This document shows, one piece after another, positions 1-6,649 of a stretch of DNA of 7,299 nt (position 1 is its first letter; every line of letters begins with the position of its first letter). Both the position numbers and the translations under genes were made by a program. Below the pieces are notes generated by a model. It saw nothing but the letters and a program-made list of their open reading frames with translations, had not been told where the DNA came from and ran no database searches. Location: positions 1 through 7,299 of the forward strand of contig JBIINH010000116.1 in assembly GCA_044337585.1 (NCBI GenBank), written 5' to 3'. Source of the DNA: CAYSBE01 sp044337585 (GTDB lineage Bacteria; Bacteroidota; Bacteroidia; UKL13-3).

Positions 1-625
1 TTTTTGAATTTAACGGATTCTGCCTTGAATTATAAGTTGCCGAAAGCCCGAGGCCAACGGAAAGTGAGCCGTCTCCACCTATTGGCTTCGTTGCATTGGT
101 TTCTGAATAGTCAATGCTTACATTATACATTTTATAAAGATCAACCATAGGCCCAACGAAAAAATTCTTAGCTATTGACCTTAGGGCACGCTGATGTATA
201 ATGAGTGCATCTGAATTGATAATGGATGGGTCATCTTTGGTATCTGGTCCTATGCCGTAATACAACAACGGAAAATACTGATACCTTAACTTACCTTGTA
301 TAAACCATTTATCTTTATTGGTATAGATGCTTTGTTCAGCCCAAATTCCATATTGCGATTCTTGTGTATAAAATGCAAATACATTTGCTTCACTTAACCT
401 GTTACGGTTGTCATTATTCGCATAAAAGAGTATTAAGTTTACTACCCCTACTTCCCATTTAGTTTCAGGTGAAAAGGCAATGGTTGGATAAAAAAGAAAA
501 CCCGGGTTTTCTGTAGTGTCTTTTAGTTTTGCTTTATAACGTTTTACAATATTATCTTTTTCTTGTGCAATCGATAATTGATTCAACATCAAGAAAAAAA
601 TAACTATGTAAATACTGCGATTCAC
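1..625 (-). CDS. Small Omp85 (BamA/TamA-like) outer membrane beta-barrel protein, C-terminus cut off by the window edge
   Basis: The frame is open from a GTG at 625-623 to the left edge, giving 208 complete codons. The N-terminus is a good signal peptide: MNRS, a hydrophobic run at residues 5-14, and a likely cut after A20 (SIA-QEK). The mature part is rich in aromatic residues with alternating polarity, as in a barrel. It shows features I associate with the short Bacteroidota surface antigen D15/Omp85 proteins: FLFYPTIAFSPETKWEVGV near residues 43-61, YFPLLYYGIG in the middle, and GLGLSATYNSRQNP near residue 195, like the usual GLG...YDSRDN strand pair. No POTRA domain precedes the barrel, as in the roughly 380-residue members of this group. 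I prefer GTG because the first in-frame ATG (587-589) would delete most of the signal peptide. The GTG shares one base with the stop of the upstream adenosyltransferase gene (TAGTG). Substrate or role is unknown; family assignment is probable, from motif memory only. Confidence 0.72.
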   Translation of the reverse strand, partial: MNRSIYIVIFFLMLNQLSIAQEKDNIVKRYKAKLKDTTENPGFLFYPTIAFSPETKWEVGVVNLILFYANNDNRNRLSEANVFAFYTQESQYGIWAEQSIYTNKDKWFIQGKLRYQYFPLLYYGIGPDTKDDPSIINSDALIIHQRALRSIAKNFFVGPMVDLYKMYNVSIDYSETNATKPIGGDGSLSVGLGLSATYNSRQNPLNSK

Positions 626-1179
626 TAAATACGAGGTCTCCAATTAATTTCTTCACTACCTGATTGATGTACCACAAATCGTGCTAACGTGAACAAATAA
701 TCACTAAGCCTATTCAAATAACGAACAACCATTTCGGGTACTTCAGACTCTGATGAAAGATGGACAACGATACGCTCAGCCCTGCGGCAAACACAGCGTG
801 CTATGTGAATATGTGAAGCGGCTACATGCCCACCAGGAAGTATAAAATTTTTGAGTTGAGGCAATTCATCATCCATTTTATCAATTTCATTTTCAAGCAA
901 TGTGATATCAGACTCGTGCAAATCTGGAATTTTCATTTTTGACTTTTCTGGGTCGCTTGCCAATACTGAACCTACAGTGAATAAACGGTCTTGAATTTCA
1001 AACAACAAAGCATAGGTTTTTTTGTCTTTCAATTCATCTGAAATCAATCCGATATAGGAATTCAATTCATCTACTGTTCCATATGATTCAATACGTAAAT
1101 GGTGTTTGGGAACGCGAACTCCTCCTATTAATGAAGTTTCGCCTTTGTCTCCGGTTTTGGTGTATATTCTAAATGTCAT
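625..1179 (-). CDS. PduO-type cob(I)alamin (corrinoid) adenosyltransferase
   Basis: This 184-residue enzyme should transfer the adenosyl group of ATP to cob(I)alamin or a cob(I)yrinic acid derivative in the cytoplasm, making coenzyme B12. Full family length and all hallmark segments are visible. The N-terminal ATP-binding stretch is YTKTGDKGETSLIGG (6-20). ESYGTVDELNSYIGL (31-45) carries the conserved Asp37. FILPGG (112-117) contains the Phe that in characterised PduO enzymes helps displace the lower axial ligand. HIARCVCRRAER (125-136) carries Arg128, Arg132 and Arg136. RYLNRLSDYLFTLAR (153-167) is the conserved C-terminal helix. It is the middle gene of a minus-strand unit, 16 bases after the oxidoreductase gene. 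Its TAG stop overlaps the GTG of the outer membrane protein gene. ATG at 1179 directly precedes the conserved N-terminus and has no Shine-Dalgarno sequence, as is normal in Bacteroidota. No B12 biosynthesis gene or B12-dependent mutase is in the window, so a role in salvage is inference. Confidence 0.95.
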   Translation of the reverse strand: MTFRIYTKTGDKGETSLIGGVRVPKHHLRIESYGTVDELNSYIGLISDELKDKKTYALLFEIQDRLFTVGSVLASDPEKSKMKIPDLHESDITLLENEIDKMDDELPQLKNFILPGGHVAASHIHIARCVCRRAERIVVHLSSESEVPEMVVRYLNRLSDYLFTLARFVVHQSGSEEINWRPRI

Positions 1180-1195
1180 AATTCGATATGTTGAT

Positions 1196-2350
1196 TTAAT
1201 AGAACAACTTAGTGATTTTATTGTTTATCCAAGGAATATTGCCAATGCCAACAAGGGTATTGATTAACCCTACCCTATCGCCAAGTAATTTCTGTAAATA
1301 GAAATGATTTCTAAATAACGGCCACATTTTGTTATACACTTTCTTGTCATAATTAGCCAACTCATTGGCAGTGAAATTATTTTTTCGAAAACTGGTTATA
1401 ACTTGTTCTGCGGCAAATTTCCCGCTTTCAATTGCGGTTTCTATACCTTCACCACTAAATGGGTCAATAAGTGAAGCAGCATCTCCGCACAATAAAAAAC
1501 CATCACCCGACAAAGCATATTTTTTAGAACCCAAAGGCAAACCGAAACCTTTTGGCTCTTCTAATGGAATAGCTTCTGCAAATCGATCTGCGACTTGTGG
1601 TATTTGGTGAATAATTTGATGCATGGCTTTTTTTAGATCTATCTTTCGTTTGGCTATGGTGTCGCTTAGCATTCCAAAACCAACATTTACTTCATTATTG
1701 TGTAGCGGAAAAATCCAAAAATAGCCTGGCAAATAACCTTTTAAAAAATACACTTCCAGTGCATCACCTGATACTCCTTTCACATTTCGATAATATTGCC
1801 TCAACGCACCTGAGTAGTGTTTTCTGTCTACCTTAAATCCTGCAAGCTGTTTTGCCACCACTGAGTGTGCTCCATCACATCCGAGCACTATAGGCGCAGA
1901 CAAAACAATGCCATTTGTTAATGTAATATTGACAATTTGATTGACTTTTTGAACAGTTGCTACTCCTGTACCTAAGAATGTAGTAACATTTTTGTTGGTT
2001 AGTGCTTTTTGAAATAACCAATTGTCAAAATCTTTTCTTCTAATACAATGTCCCACTTTTTTAAATCCCACTTTTAAGGTATTAAAATCGGGGCTGTGCA
2101 TGATGGCACATGTGATATTTGATTTAGGAGCAAAGGCTAAGAGTTCCTTTTCTAATTCGGGATTTATTTGTCTGAAAATATGTTTATTAACAGAACTAAC
2201 AGAATCGCCACAAATTTTATCTCTCGGAAAAACAGCCTTATCAATAAGTGCAATTTTTAGTCCTGAGTCTTTTAAACACAATGCCGCTGTGCTGCCTGAA
2301 GGTCCTGCTCCGCATATTATCACATCAAACGTTTGTGTTGCATTATTCAT
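1196..2350 (-). CDS. Geranylgeranyl reductase family FAD-dependent oxidoreductase
   Basis: This is a flavoprotein of about 384 residues, full length for the family. It opens with a Rossmann FAD-binding motif, GAGPSG (residues 14-19 from the preferred start). PRDKICGD (42-49) follows, the signature of the geranylgeranyl reductase group that places a redox-relevant Cys near the flavin. GCDGAHSVV (157-165) is the second FAD contact (DG motif). GDAASLIDPFSGEGIETAI (289-307) is the GD...P...G motif that binds the FAD ribityl-phosphate. Known relatives reduce isoprenoid double bonds in archaeal lipids, chlorophyll or quinone side chains. The substrate of the Bacteroidota members is not established, so only an FAD oxidoreductase role is firm. 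I start it at ATG 2350, which puts six residues before the first beta strand (FDVIICGAG). An in-frame ATG at 2374 would add eight residues. It leads the minus-strand unit and is divergent from the S9 peptidase. I found no convincing promoter box for it. Confidence 0.88.
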   Translation of the reverse strand: MNNATQTFDVIICGAGPSGSTAALCLKDSGLKIALIDKAVFPRDKICGDSVSSVNKHIFRQINPELEKELLAFAPKSNITCAIMHSPDFNTLKVGFKKVGHCIRRKDFDNWLFQKALTNKNVTTFLGTGVATVQKVNQIVNITLTNGIVLSAPIVLGCDGAHSVVAKQLAGFKVDRKHYSGALRQYYRNVKGVSGDALEVYFLKGYLPGYFWIFPLHNNEVNVGFGMLSDTIAKRKIDLKKAMHQIIHQIPQVADRFAEAIPLEEPKGFGLPLGSKKYALSGDGFLLCGDAASLIDPFSGEGIETAIESGKFAAEQVITSFRKNNFTANELANYDKKVYNKMWPLFRNHFYLQKLLGDRVGLINTLVGIGNIPWINNKITKLFY

Positions 2351-2439
2351 TCTGGCAATAACGCAATATTGCATTACACGTTCAACTAATTTTATCTACG
2401 ACATACATAATCGGTATTGAGGTGTATGCTAAAAGTTAG

Positions 2440-2447
2440 TATACTTG
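2440..2447 (+). promoter_or_regulatory. Possible promoter (-7 box) of the S9 peptidase gene
   Basis: TATACTTG matches the Bacteroidota -7 box TAnnTTTG at all but one position. An ATTG at 2416-2419, 20 bases upstream, could be the -33 element (consensus TTTG). Transcription would start near 2453. That leaves almost no leader for ATG 2458 but about 23 bases for the in-frame ATG at 2476. The box overlaps an 8-base palindrome, AGTATACT (2438-2445). With one mismatch in each box, this is only a suggestion. Confidence 0.35.
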
Positions 2448-2457
2448 CCATACAAAA

Positions 2458-4707
2458 ATGATAATGAAACCATATATGATAAATAAAAAACTGGCACTAT
2501 TGCTATTCATCGGTGCTACTGCAACCTCAACATTTGCCCAACAAAAGAGACTAACTGTTGAAGATGCCGTATTGCGCCAACGCACCACACTAGCTCCTGA
2601 ACGCTTATCGCAGGTTGCATTTATTCCCGCTACTACTACCCTATGGTGGGTTGCAAAAAGTGCTGGAAAAGAATGTATCGTATTTCACGAAGCCGAAACA
2701 AACAAAACGGATACAATATTACGTGTTGCCAAATTGAATGAAATGGTTCAATCAACCGGACTAGAATTAGCTAAGTTCGAAAGATTTCCATTCATGAAGT
2801 TTATTGATAAAGACAAGTTTCGTTTCTTGTATTCTAATGTATATTTCCAATATACGATAAGTATGAATAAGATTGAAGTCGTAAATAGGCTTCCTGTAAA
2901 TGCCGAAAATGCTGAGATTGATCAACCTTCCGGAAATATCGCATTTGTCATGAACAATAATGTGGTGCTATTTAATCCTGATTCGTATAATGAATATGTA
3001 AATGGCAAATCCTCAACACATGATGGCGTGGTTGGTGCAACAAAAACTTTTTTCTTAACGTTAGATGGCAGTTATACAACAGAAAATGGGAAAGCTGTAC
3101 ACCGAAACGAATTTGGAATCAATAAAGGATTATTTTGGTCGCCAAGTGGCAAAAAGTTGGCCTTTTATAAACAGTTACAACAAAATGTAACCGATTATCC
3201 TTTACTAAAAATTGGTTCCGTTCCGGCAAAAACAGAAAATATCAAATACCCAATGGCCGGGGCGCCTAGCCATACTGTTTATGTGTATATCTATAACCTT
3301 GAAAATAAACTTACCTATCCCGTAATGATTAAAGGTGAGGCTGACCAATATATCACCAATATAAGTTTCAGTCCTGATGAGGAACACCTTTATGTAGCTT
3401 TGGTAAACCGCGACCAAAATTATATGCAACTTAACCGCTATGATGCCAAAACAGGAGGATTTGTAAAAACAGTTTTCTCAGAAGAAAACAGCAAATATGT
3501 AGAGCCTGAAAATCCCGTGCTGTTTGTAAAAAATGACCGCAGCCGTTTTATATGGCAAAGTGAGCGTGATGGATTCAATCACCTTTACTTGTATCGTTAT
3601 TCAGGCGAGTTAGAAACACAATTAACAAAAGGCAATTTTGATGTAAAAGAAATCATCGGTTTTGATGAAAAAGGTGAAAAGTTATATTTTATGGCTACCG
3701 CAAATAACGGACTTGATCGCCATTGCTATTGGGTGGAAATTAAAACCGGAAAAATGCAAGCTTTCATCTCTACTCCAGGAACCCACACGGTATTGATGAG
3801 TGATAATGGAAAATACTTTTTAGACGCTTATACCAGTACAACGGTACCCCGCAATACAGCAATCATCACTAGCGAAGGCAAAGAATTACGCGTGCTACAA
3901 AAATCTGAAAACCCATTACTTACCTATCAAAAGTGTGACATCAAATTGTTTTCCATAAAAGCTGCAGATGGCAAAACGGATTTAAACTGTCGCATGATTT
4001 ATCCGCATAAAATTGATTCATCAAAGAAATATCCCGTATTGGTTTATTTATATGGAGGACCGCATGCGCAAATGGTTACTAACTCTTATCTAGGAGGTGC
4101 CGATATGTGGCTTTATTACATGGCACAACAGGGCTATTTGGTATTTACGGTTGACAACAGAGGCTCTGCAAACCGCGGTTTAGAGTTTGAGCAAGCAACC
4201 TTTGGCAATTTGGGCAAAACCGAATTGTTTGACCAAATGATGGGCGTGCAATACATTCAAGGTTTACGCTATGCCGACACTTCAAAAATGGGAGTTTTTG
4301 GTTGGAGTTTTGGAGGTTTTATGACCATTAATATGATGACTCGCACAGAGCTGTTTAAAGCCGGTGTTGCCGGAGGACCCGTTACTGATTGGCGACTTTA
4401 TGAAATAATGTATACTGAAAGGTATATGGACAATCCTACGCAAAACGCAGCAGGATATGACGATGCAAATACGTTAAAATACGTTAAGAATCTTAAAGGA
4501 AAAATGATGATTATTCATGGTACTGATGATGATGTGGTTGTTTGGCAACACTCCCTAAACTATATCAAACAATGTGTAGATGAAGGCGTACAAGTTGACT
4601 ATTTTGTTTATCCGGGTCACAAACACAACGTGTTGGGCAAAGACCGAGTGCACCTTATGCAGAAAGTTACCGATTATATGGATTTGCACCTAAAAAATAG
4701 CAGATAA
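2458..4707 (+). CDS. Exported S9 family serine peptidase (DPP IV-like propeller plus prolyl-oligopeptidase domain)
   Basis: This 749-residue protein is complete for the DPP IV type. It has a signal peptide (KK at 10-11, hydrophobic core, likely cut after A27 in TFA-QQ), so it should act in the periplasm or at the outer membrane, trimming peptides. An N-terminal beta-propeller domain covers roughly residues 100-460, with FWSPSGKKLAFYK at 226-238 typical of DPPIV_N. The alpha/beta hydrolase domain covers roughly 515-745. The nucleophile is Ser617 in GWSFGG. By alignment from memory to human DPP IV, the catalytic Asp is Asp691 (HGTDDDVV), the catalytic His is His723 (GHKHNV), and the oxyanion Tyr is Tyr532 (YLYGGPHAQ). 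The substrate-anchoring positions differ: only one Glu (Glu218, HRNEFGI) stands where DPP IV has a Glu pair, and Val693 replaces the substrate-binding Asn. Strict Xaa-Pro dipeptidase specificity is therefore uncertain. ATGs at 2464 and 2476 are also possible starts; 2476 gives the tidiest signal peptide (MINKKLALLL). It is monocistronic, divergent from the oxidoreductase gene and convergent with tRNA-Lys. Confidence 0.93.
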   Translation: MIMKPYMINKKLALLLFIGATATSTFAQQKRLTVEDAVLRQRTTLAPERLSQVAFIPATTTLWWVAKSAGKECIVFHEAETNKTDTILRVAKLNEMVQSTGLELAKFERFPFMKFIDKDKFRFLYSNVYFQYTISMNKIEVVNRLPVNAENAEIDQPSGNIAFVMNNNVVLFNPDSYNEYVNGKSSTHDGVVGATKTFFLTLDGSYTTENGKAVHRNEFGINKGLFWSPSGKKLAFYKQLQQNVTDYPLLKIGSVPAKTENIKYPMAGAPSHTVYVYIYNLENKLTYPVMIKGEADQYITNISFSPDEEHLYVALVNRDQNYMQLNRYDAKTGGFVKTVFSEENSKYVEPENPVLFVKNDRSRFIWQSERDGFNHLYLYRYSGELETQLTKGNFDVKEIIGFDEKGEKLYFMATANNGLDRHCYWVEIKTGKMQAFISTPGTHTVLMSDNGKYFLDAYTSTTVPRNTAIITSEGKELRVLQKSENPLLTYQKCDIKLFSIKAADGKTDLNCRMIYPHKIDSSKKYPVLVYLYGGPHAQMVTNSYLGGADMWLYYMAQQGYLVFTVDNRGSANRGLEFEQATFGNLGKTELFDQMMGVQYIQGLRYADTSKMGVFGWSFGGFMTINMMTRTELFKAGVAGGPVTDWRLYEIMYTERYMDNPTQNAAGYDDANTLKYVKNLKGKMMIIHGTDDDVVVWQHSLNYIKQCVDEGVQVDYFVYPGHKHNVLGKDRVHLMQKVTDYMDLHLKNSR

Positions 4708-4729
4708 ACTAAACGTATTGATACCGCAT

Positions 4730-4762
4730 AAAAAAAGCTGTCAAAATTGACAGCTTTTTTTT
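4730..4762 (+). terminator. Probable bidirectional rho-independent terminator
   Basis: The arms GCTGTCA (4737-4743) and TGACAGC (4748-4754) pair perfectly around the loop AAAT. Seven A residues precede the hairpin (4730-4736) and eight T residues follow it (4755-4762). Read on the plus strand it ends the peptidase gene, 22 bases after its stop codon. Read on the minus strand it ends the tRNA-Lys transcript directly after the mature 3' end. The A and T tracts can also pair and lengthen the stem. Confidence 0.88.
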
Positions 4763-4763
4763 G

Positions 4764-4836
4764 TGATTCCGCTGGGATTCGAACCCAGGACCCCTACATT
4801 AAAAGTGTAATGCTCTACCAGCTGAGCTACAGAATC
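4764..4836 (-). tRNA. tRNA-Lys (anticodon UUU)
   Basis: The minus strand folds into a complete 73-base cloverleaf. The seven-base-pair acceptor stem pairs GATTCTG with CGGAATC, including one U-G pair, and has discriminator A. The D arm is GCTCAGCTGGTAGAGC. The anticodon stem TTACA/TGTAG (one mismatch at its outer end) closes the loop CTTTTAA, so the anticodon is TTT (4803-4801). The T arm is CTGGG TTCGAAT CCCAG. The 3' CCA is not encoded: the next three bases read CAA, so it must be added after transcription. The gene stands alone, with its own upstream promoter and a terminator immediately downstream. Confidence 0.97.
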
Positions 4837-4838
4837 GT

Positions 4839-4856
4839 GTTAACAATTTTGTTAAC
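4839..4856. repeat. Inverted repeat in the tRNA-Lys leader
   Basis: GTTAACAA and TTGTTAAC are perfect 8-base arms separated by two T residues. The element ends three bases from the mature 5' end of tRNA-Lys and begins about eight bases after the -7 box. It would therefore lie at the start of the precursor transcript or overlap the transcription start. In RNA it could form a hairpin next to the RNase P site; in DNA it has the symmetry of an operator. Function is not known. Confidence 0.6.
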
Positions 4857-4863
4857 GAGGGTG

Positions 4864-4894
4864 CAAAAATAGTATCGAATAGCTATTATACAAA
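4864..4894 (-). promoter_or_regulatory. Bacteroidota-type promoter of tRNA-Lys
   Basis: On the minus strand, TTTG (4894-4891) is followed by a 19-base spacer and TATTTTTG (4871-4864). The latter is an exact match to the -7 consensus TAnnTTTG, and 19 bases is the normal spacing. The predicted transcription start is near 4858, giving a leader of about 20 bases before the tRNA 5' end at 4836. This is the best promoter in the window and the main sequence signal for a Bacteroidota host. Confidence 0.75.
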
Positions 4895-5177
4895 TGTTTC
4901 TGATTTTTTGTTGTGTGTATATTGTTATGCCATACATAATCAATGTGTTAATATTTATAAACCAACACCTTTTCGTTGATGAGCCAATAGTTAATATTAT
5001 CAGTATAAAATTTGTTCTATTTAAACATTATTGTATTTTCTTGAAGCATAATACAATTTAGCATGTGTGTTTTATATAGAAAAAAGCAAACTAAGTGTTC
5101 TTTTACTCTAAACACATAAAAATAAAAAGTGAGAATGATGTTTGAAGCCAACAGTTAAAAATACGGTAAGTTGCATT
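4895..5177. other. AT-rich intergenic region without a recognisable gene
   Basis: This stretch separates the tRNA-Lys promoter from the 3' end of the aldehyde dehydrogenase gene. It is strongly AT-rich, and I found no supportable ORF, RNA gene or strong terminator on either strand. The only structure noted is an 8-base inverted repeat, ATTGTATT (5030-5037) and AATACAAT (5050-5057), with a 12-base loop and no adjacent T tract. No clear terminator for the dehydrogenase transcript is visible. Confidence 0.6.
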
Positions 5178-6623
5178 TTATAATTTTATACAAACGTTTT
5201 TGGGTTCGGTAAAAAATCTCAATGCTTCGAGCCCACCTTCGCGACCCACTCCGCTGCTTTTTACGCCACCAAAAGGAGTGCGTAAATCGCGCAGCAGCCA
5301 GCAATTTATCCATACTATACCTGCACGTATCAATCCGGCCATGCGGTGAGCGCGGGTAAGGTTTTCTGTCCACAATACCGATGCAAGCCCATATTCAGTT
5401 GCATTGGCCATCATCAATGCTTCTTCTTCGGTATCAAATGGTGTGATGGTAACCACAGGCCCAAAAATTTCTTCCATTTGTGTGCGGCAATCATAGGCCA
5501 GTCCTTCAATAATCGTTGGTGCAATATACCAGCCACCTGCATGTTTTCCTTCCAGTTTCACTGAATGACCTCCGCACAATATGGTGCCTCCCTCCTGTTT
5601 GGCGAGTTCAATATAGCTCATCACTTTTTCGAAATGCATCTTGGATGCAATGGCACCAGTTTTGGTTTTGGGATCCATCGGGTCGCCCACTACCAATTCT
5701 TTTTTCACTTTCTCTACAAAAGCATTTTTGAACTTTTCATACAAAGGGCGCTCAACAAAAATACGTGAACCACAAAGGCATATCTCGCCCTGATTGAGGA
5801 AAGATGAACGCACGGTTTCATCCAGCATCTTGTCAAAATCACAATCGGCAAAAATGATATTGGGATTTTTACCGCCCAATTCAAGCGACAGTTTTTTGAA
5901 CATGGGAGCTGCTACACGGGCTATTTCGGCACCGGTTTTTGTACCTCCGGTAAATGAAATGGCTTTGATGCCAGGATGTATGGTCATGGCTGAGCCAACT
6001 TTTGGCCCAAGTCCATGCACAATATTGAGCACGCCTTTGGGTAAGCCTGCTTCAATGCAAGCTTGCGAAAAAAGATATGCCGTGTAAGGAGTAATCTCTG
6101 AAGGTTTTGCCACCACACAATTGCCCGCTGCCATGGCAGGTGCTATTTTCCATGTAAAAAGATACAACGGCAAATTCCACGGACTGATGCAGCCCACCAC
6201 ACCAATAGGTGTGCGCAACGTATAGTTGATGGCGTGATCACCCATGGGGTGTGCTTCGCTGGCAAAATGCTCAATAGCCGTTGCGAAAAAGCGCATATTG
6301 CTGATGGCACGGGGTATTTCACCGTTTTTGGAAAGCCATAGCGGTTTGCCCTGGTCAGTTGTTTCTGCTTCAGCAAATTTGTCGATATCACGTTCTATAA
6401 TTTCGGCAATGCGCTGCATGATGCGCGAACGCTTTTCGGCAGGTGTGCTGCTCCAGCCCGAAAAGGCTGCCTGTGCCGCATCGTATGCCTTAGCAATATC
6501 ATGCTCGTCACTATCAGGACAAAGTGAATATACTTCGCCCGTTGCCGGGTTGTAATTATCGAGGTATTGGTCCGATGTGGGTGCACACAATTCTCCGTTG
6601 ATATAATTGGAAAGGGTAATCAT
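5178..6623 (-). CDS. ALDH8-type aldehyde dehydrogenase, probable 2-aminomuconate/2-hydroxymuconate semialdehyde dehydrogenase
   Basis: This 481-residue NAD-dependent aldehyde dehydrogenase should oxidise a muconate semialdehyde to the dicarboxylic acid in the cytoplasm, a late step of kynurenine or catechol meta-cleavage breakdown. The fold is full length: SPWNLPL (147-153, catalytic Asn150), the cofactor loop SFTGG (223-227), LELGGKNP (247-254, general base Glu248), and NQGEICLCGSR (277-287) with nucleophile Cys282. The C-terminal part contains EEIFGPV. The INCWLLRDL segment near residue 445 and LRTPFGGVKSSGVGREG are typical of the ALDH8A1/AMSDH group. Arg111 (NMRFF) and Arg445 correspond, by alignment from memory, to the two arginines that hold the substrate carboxylate in characterised AMSDH enzymes. 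I start it at ATG 6623, which gives the usual N-terminus (MITLSNYINGE). The upstream ATG at 6677 lies inside the preceding gene. It follows the HMA gene by 26 bases and is probably cotranscribed. The family is sure; the exact substrate is likely but unproven. Confidence 0.92.
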   Translation of the reverse strand: MITLSNYINGELCAPTSDQYLDNYNPATGEVYSLCPDSDEHDIAKAYDAAQAAFSGWSSTPAEKRSRIMQRIAEIIERDIDKFAEAETTDQGKPLWLSKNGEIPRAISNMRFFATAIEHFASEAHPMGDHAINYTLRTPIGVVGCISPWNLPLYLFTWKIAPAMAAGNCVVAKPSEITPYTAYLFSQACIEAGLPKGVLNIVHGLGPKVGSAMTIHPGIKAISFTGGTKTGAEIARVAAPMFKKLSLELGGKNPNIIFADCDFDKMLDETVRSSFLNQGEICLCGSRIFVERPLYEKFKNAFVEKVKKELVVGDPMDPKTKTGAIASKMHFEKVMSYIELAKQEGGTILCGGHSVKLEGKHAGGWYIAPTIIEGLAYDCRTQMEEIFGPVVTITPFDTEEEALMMANATEYGLASVLWTENLTRAHRMAGLIRAGIVWINCWLLRDLRTPFGGVKSSGVGREGGLEALRFFTEPKNVCIKL

Positions 6624-6649
6624 GGTGCGAAAGTATTTAAAAGCAACAA

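Noticed and set aside
2022..2420. 132-residue plus-strand frame over the oxidoreductase N-terminus
   Set aside because: It is antisense to the conserved FAD-binding region and has no recognisable domain.
2351..2457. Cobalamin riboswitch before the oxidoreductase-adenosyltransferase unit
   Set aside because: The divergent gap is only about 80-110 bases, too short for a typical B12 riboswitch, and I see no B12-box-like sequence.
2375..2457. Promoter of the oxidoreductase operon with TAACTTTT as -7 box
   Set aside because: The nearest TTTG lies only 14 bases upstream, too close for the normal 19-21 spacing, so I do not annotate it.
5030..5057. ATTGTATT/AATACAAT inverted repeat as terminator of the dehydrogenase transcript
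   Set aside because: The stem is AT-only except for one pair, the loop is 12 bases and there is no T tract; in such AT-rich DNA it may be chance.
5155..5373. Short minus-strand frame overlapping the dehydrogenase 3' end
   Set aside because: It is a shadow in another frame of the conserved dehydrogenase; its product shows no family features.
6143..6586. Short minus-strand frames (6143-6391, 6395-6586) and a plus-strand frame (6244-6555)
   Set aside because: All lie inside the dehydrogenase coding region, whose own frame carries all the family motifs; they are shadows.
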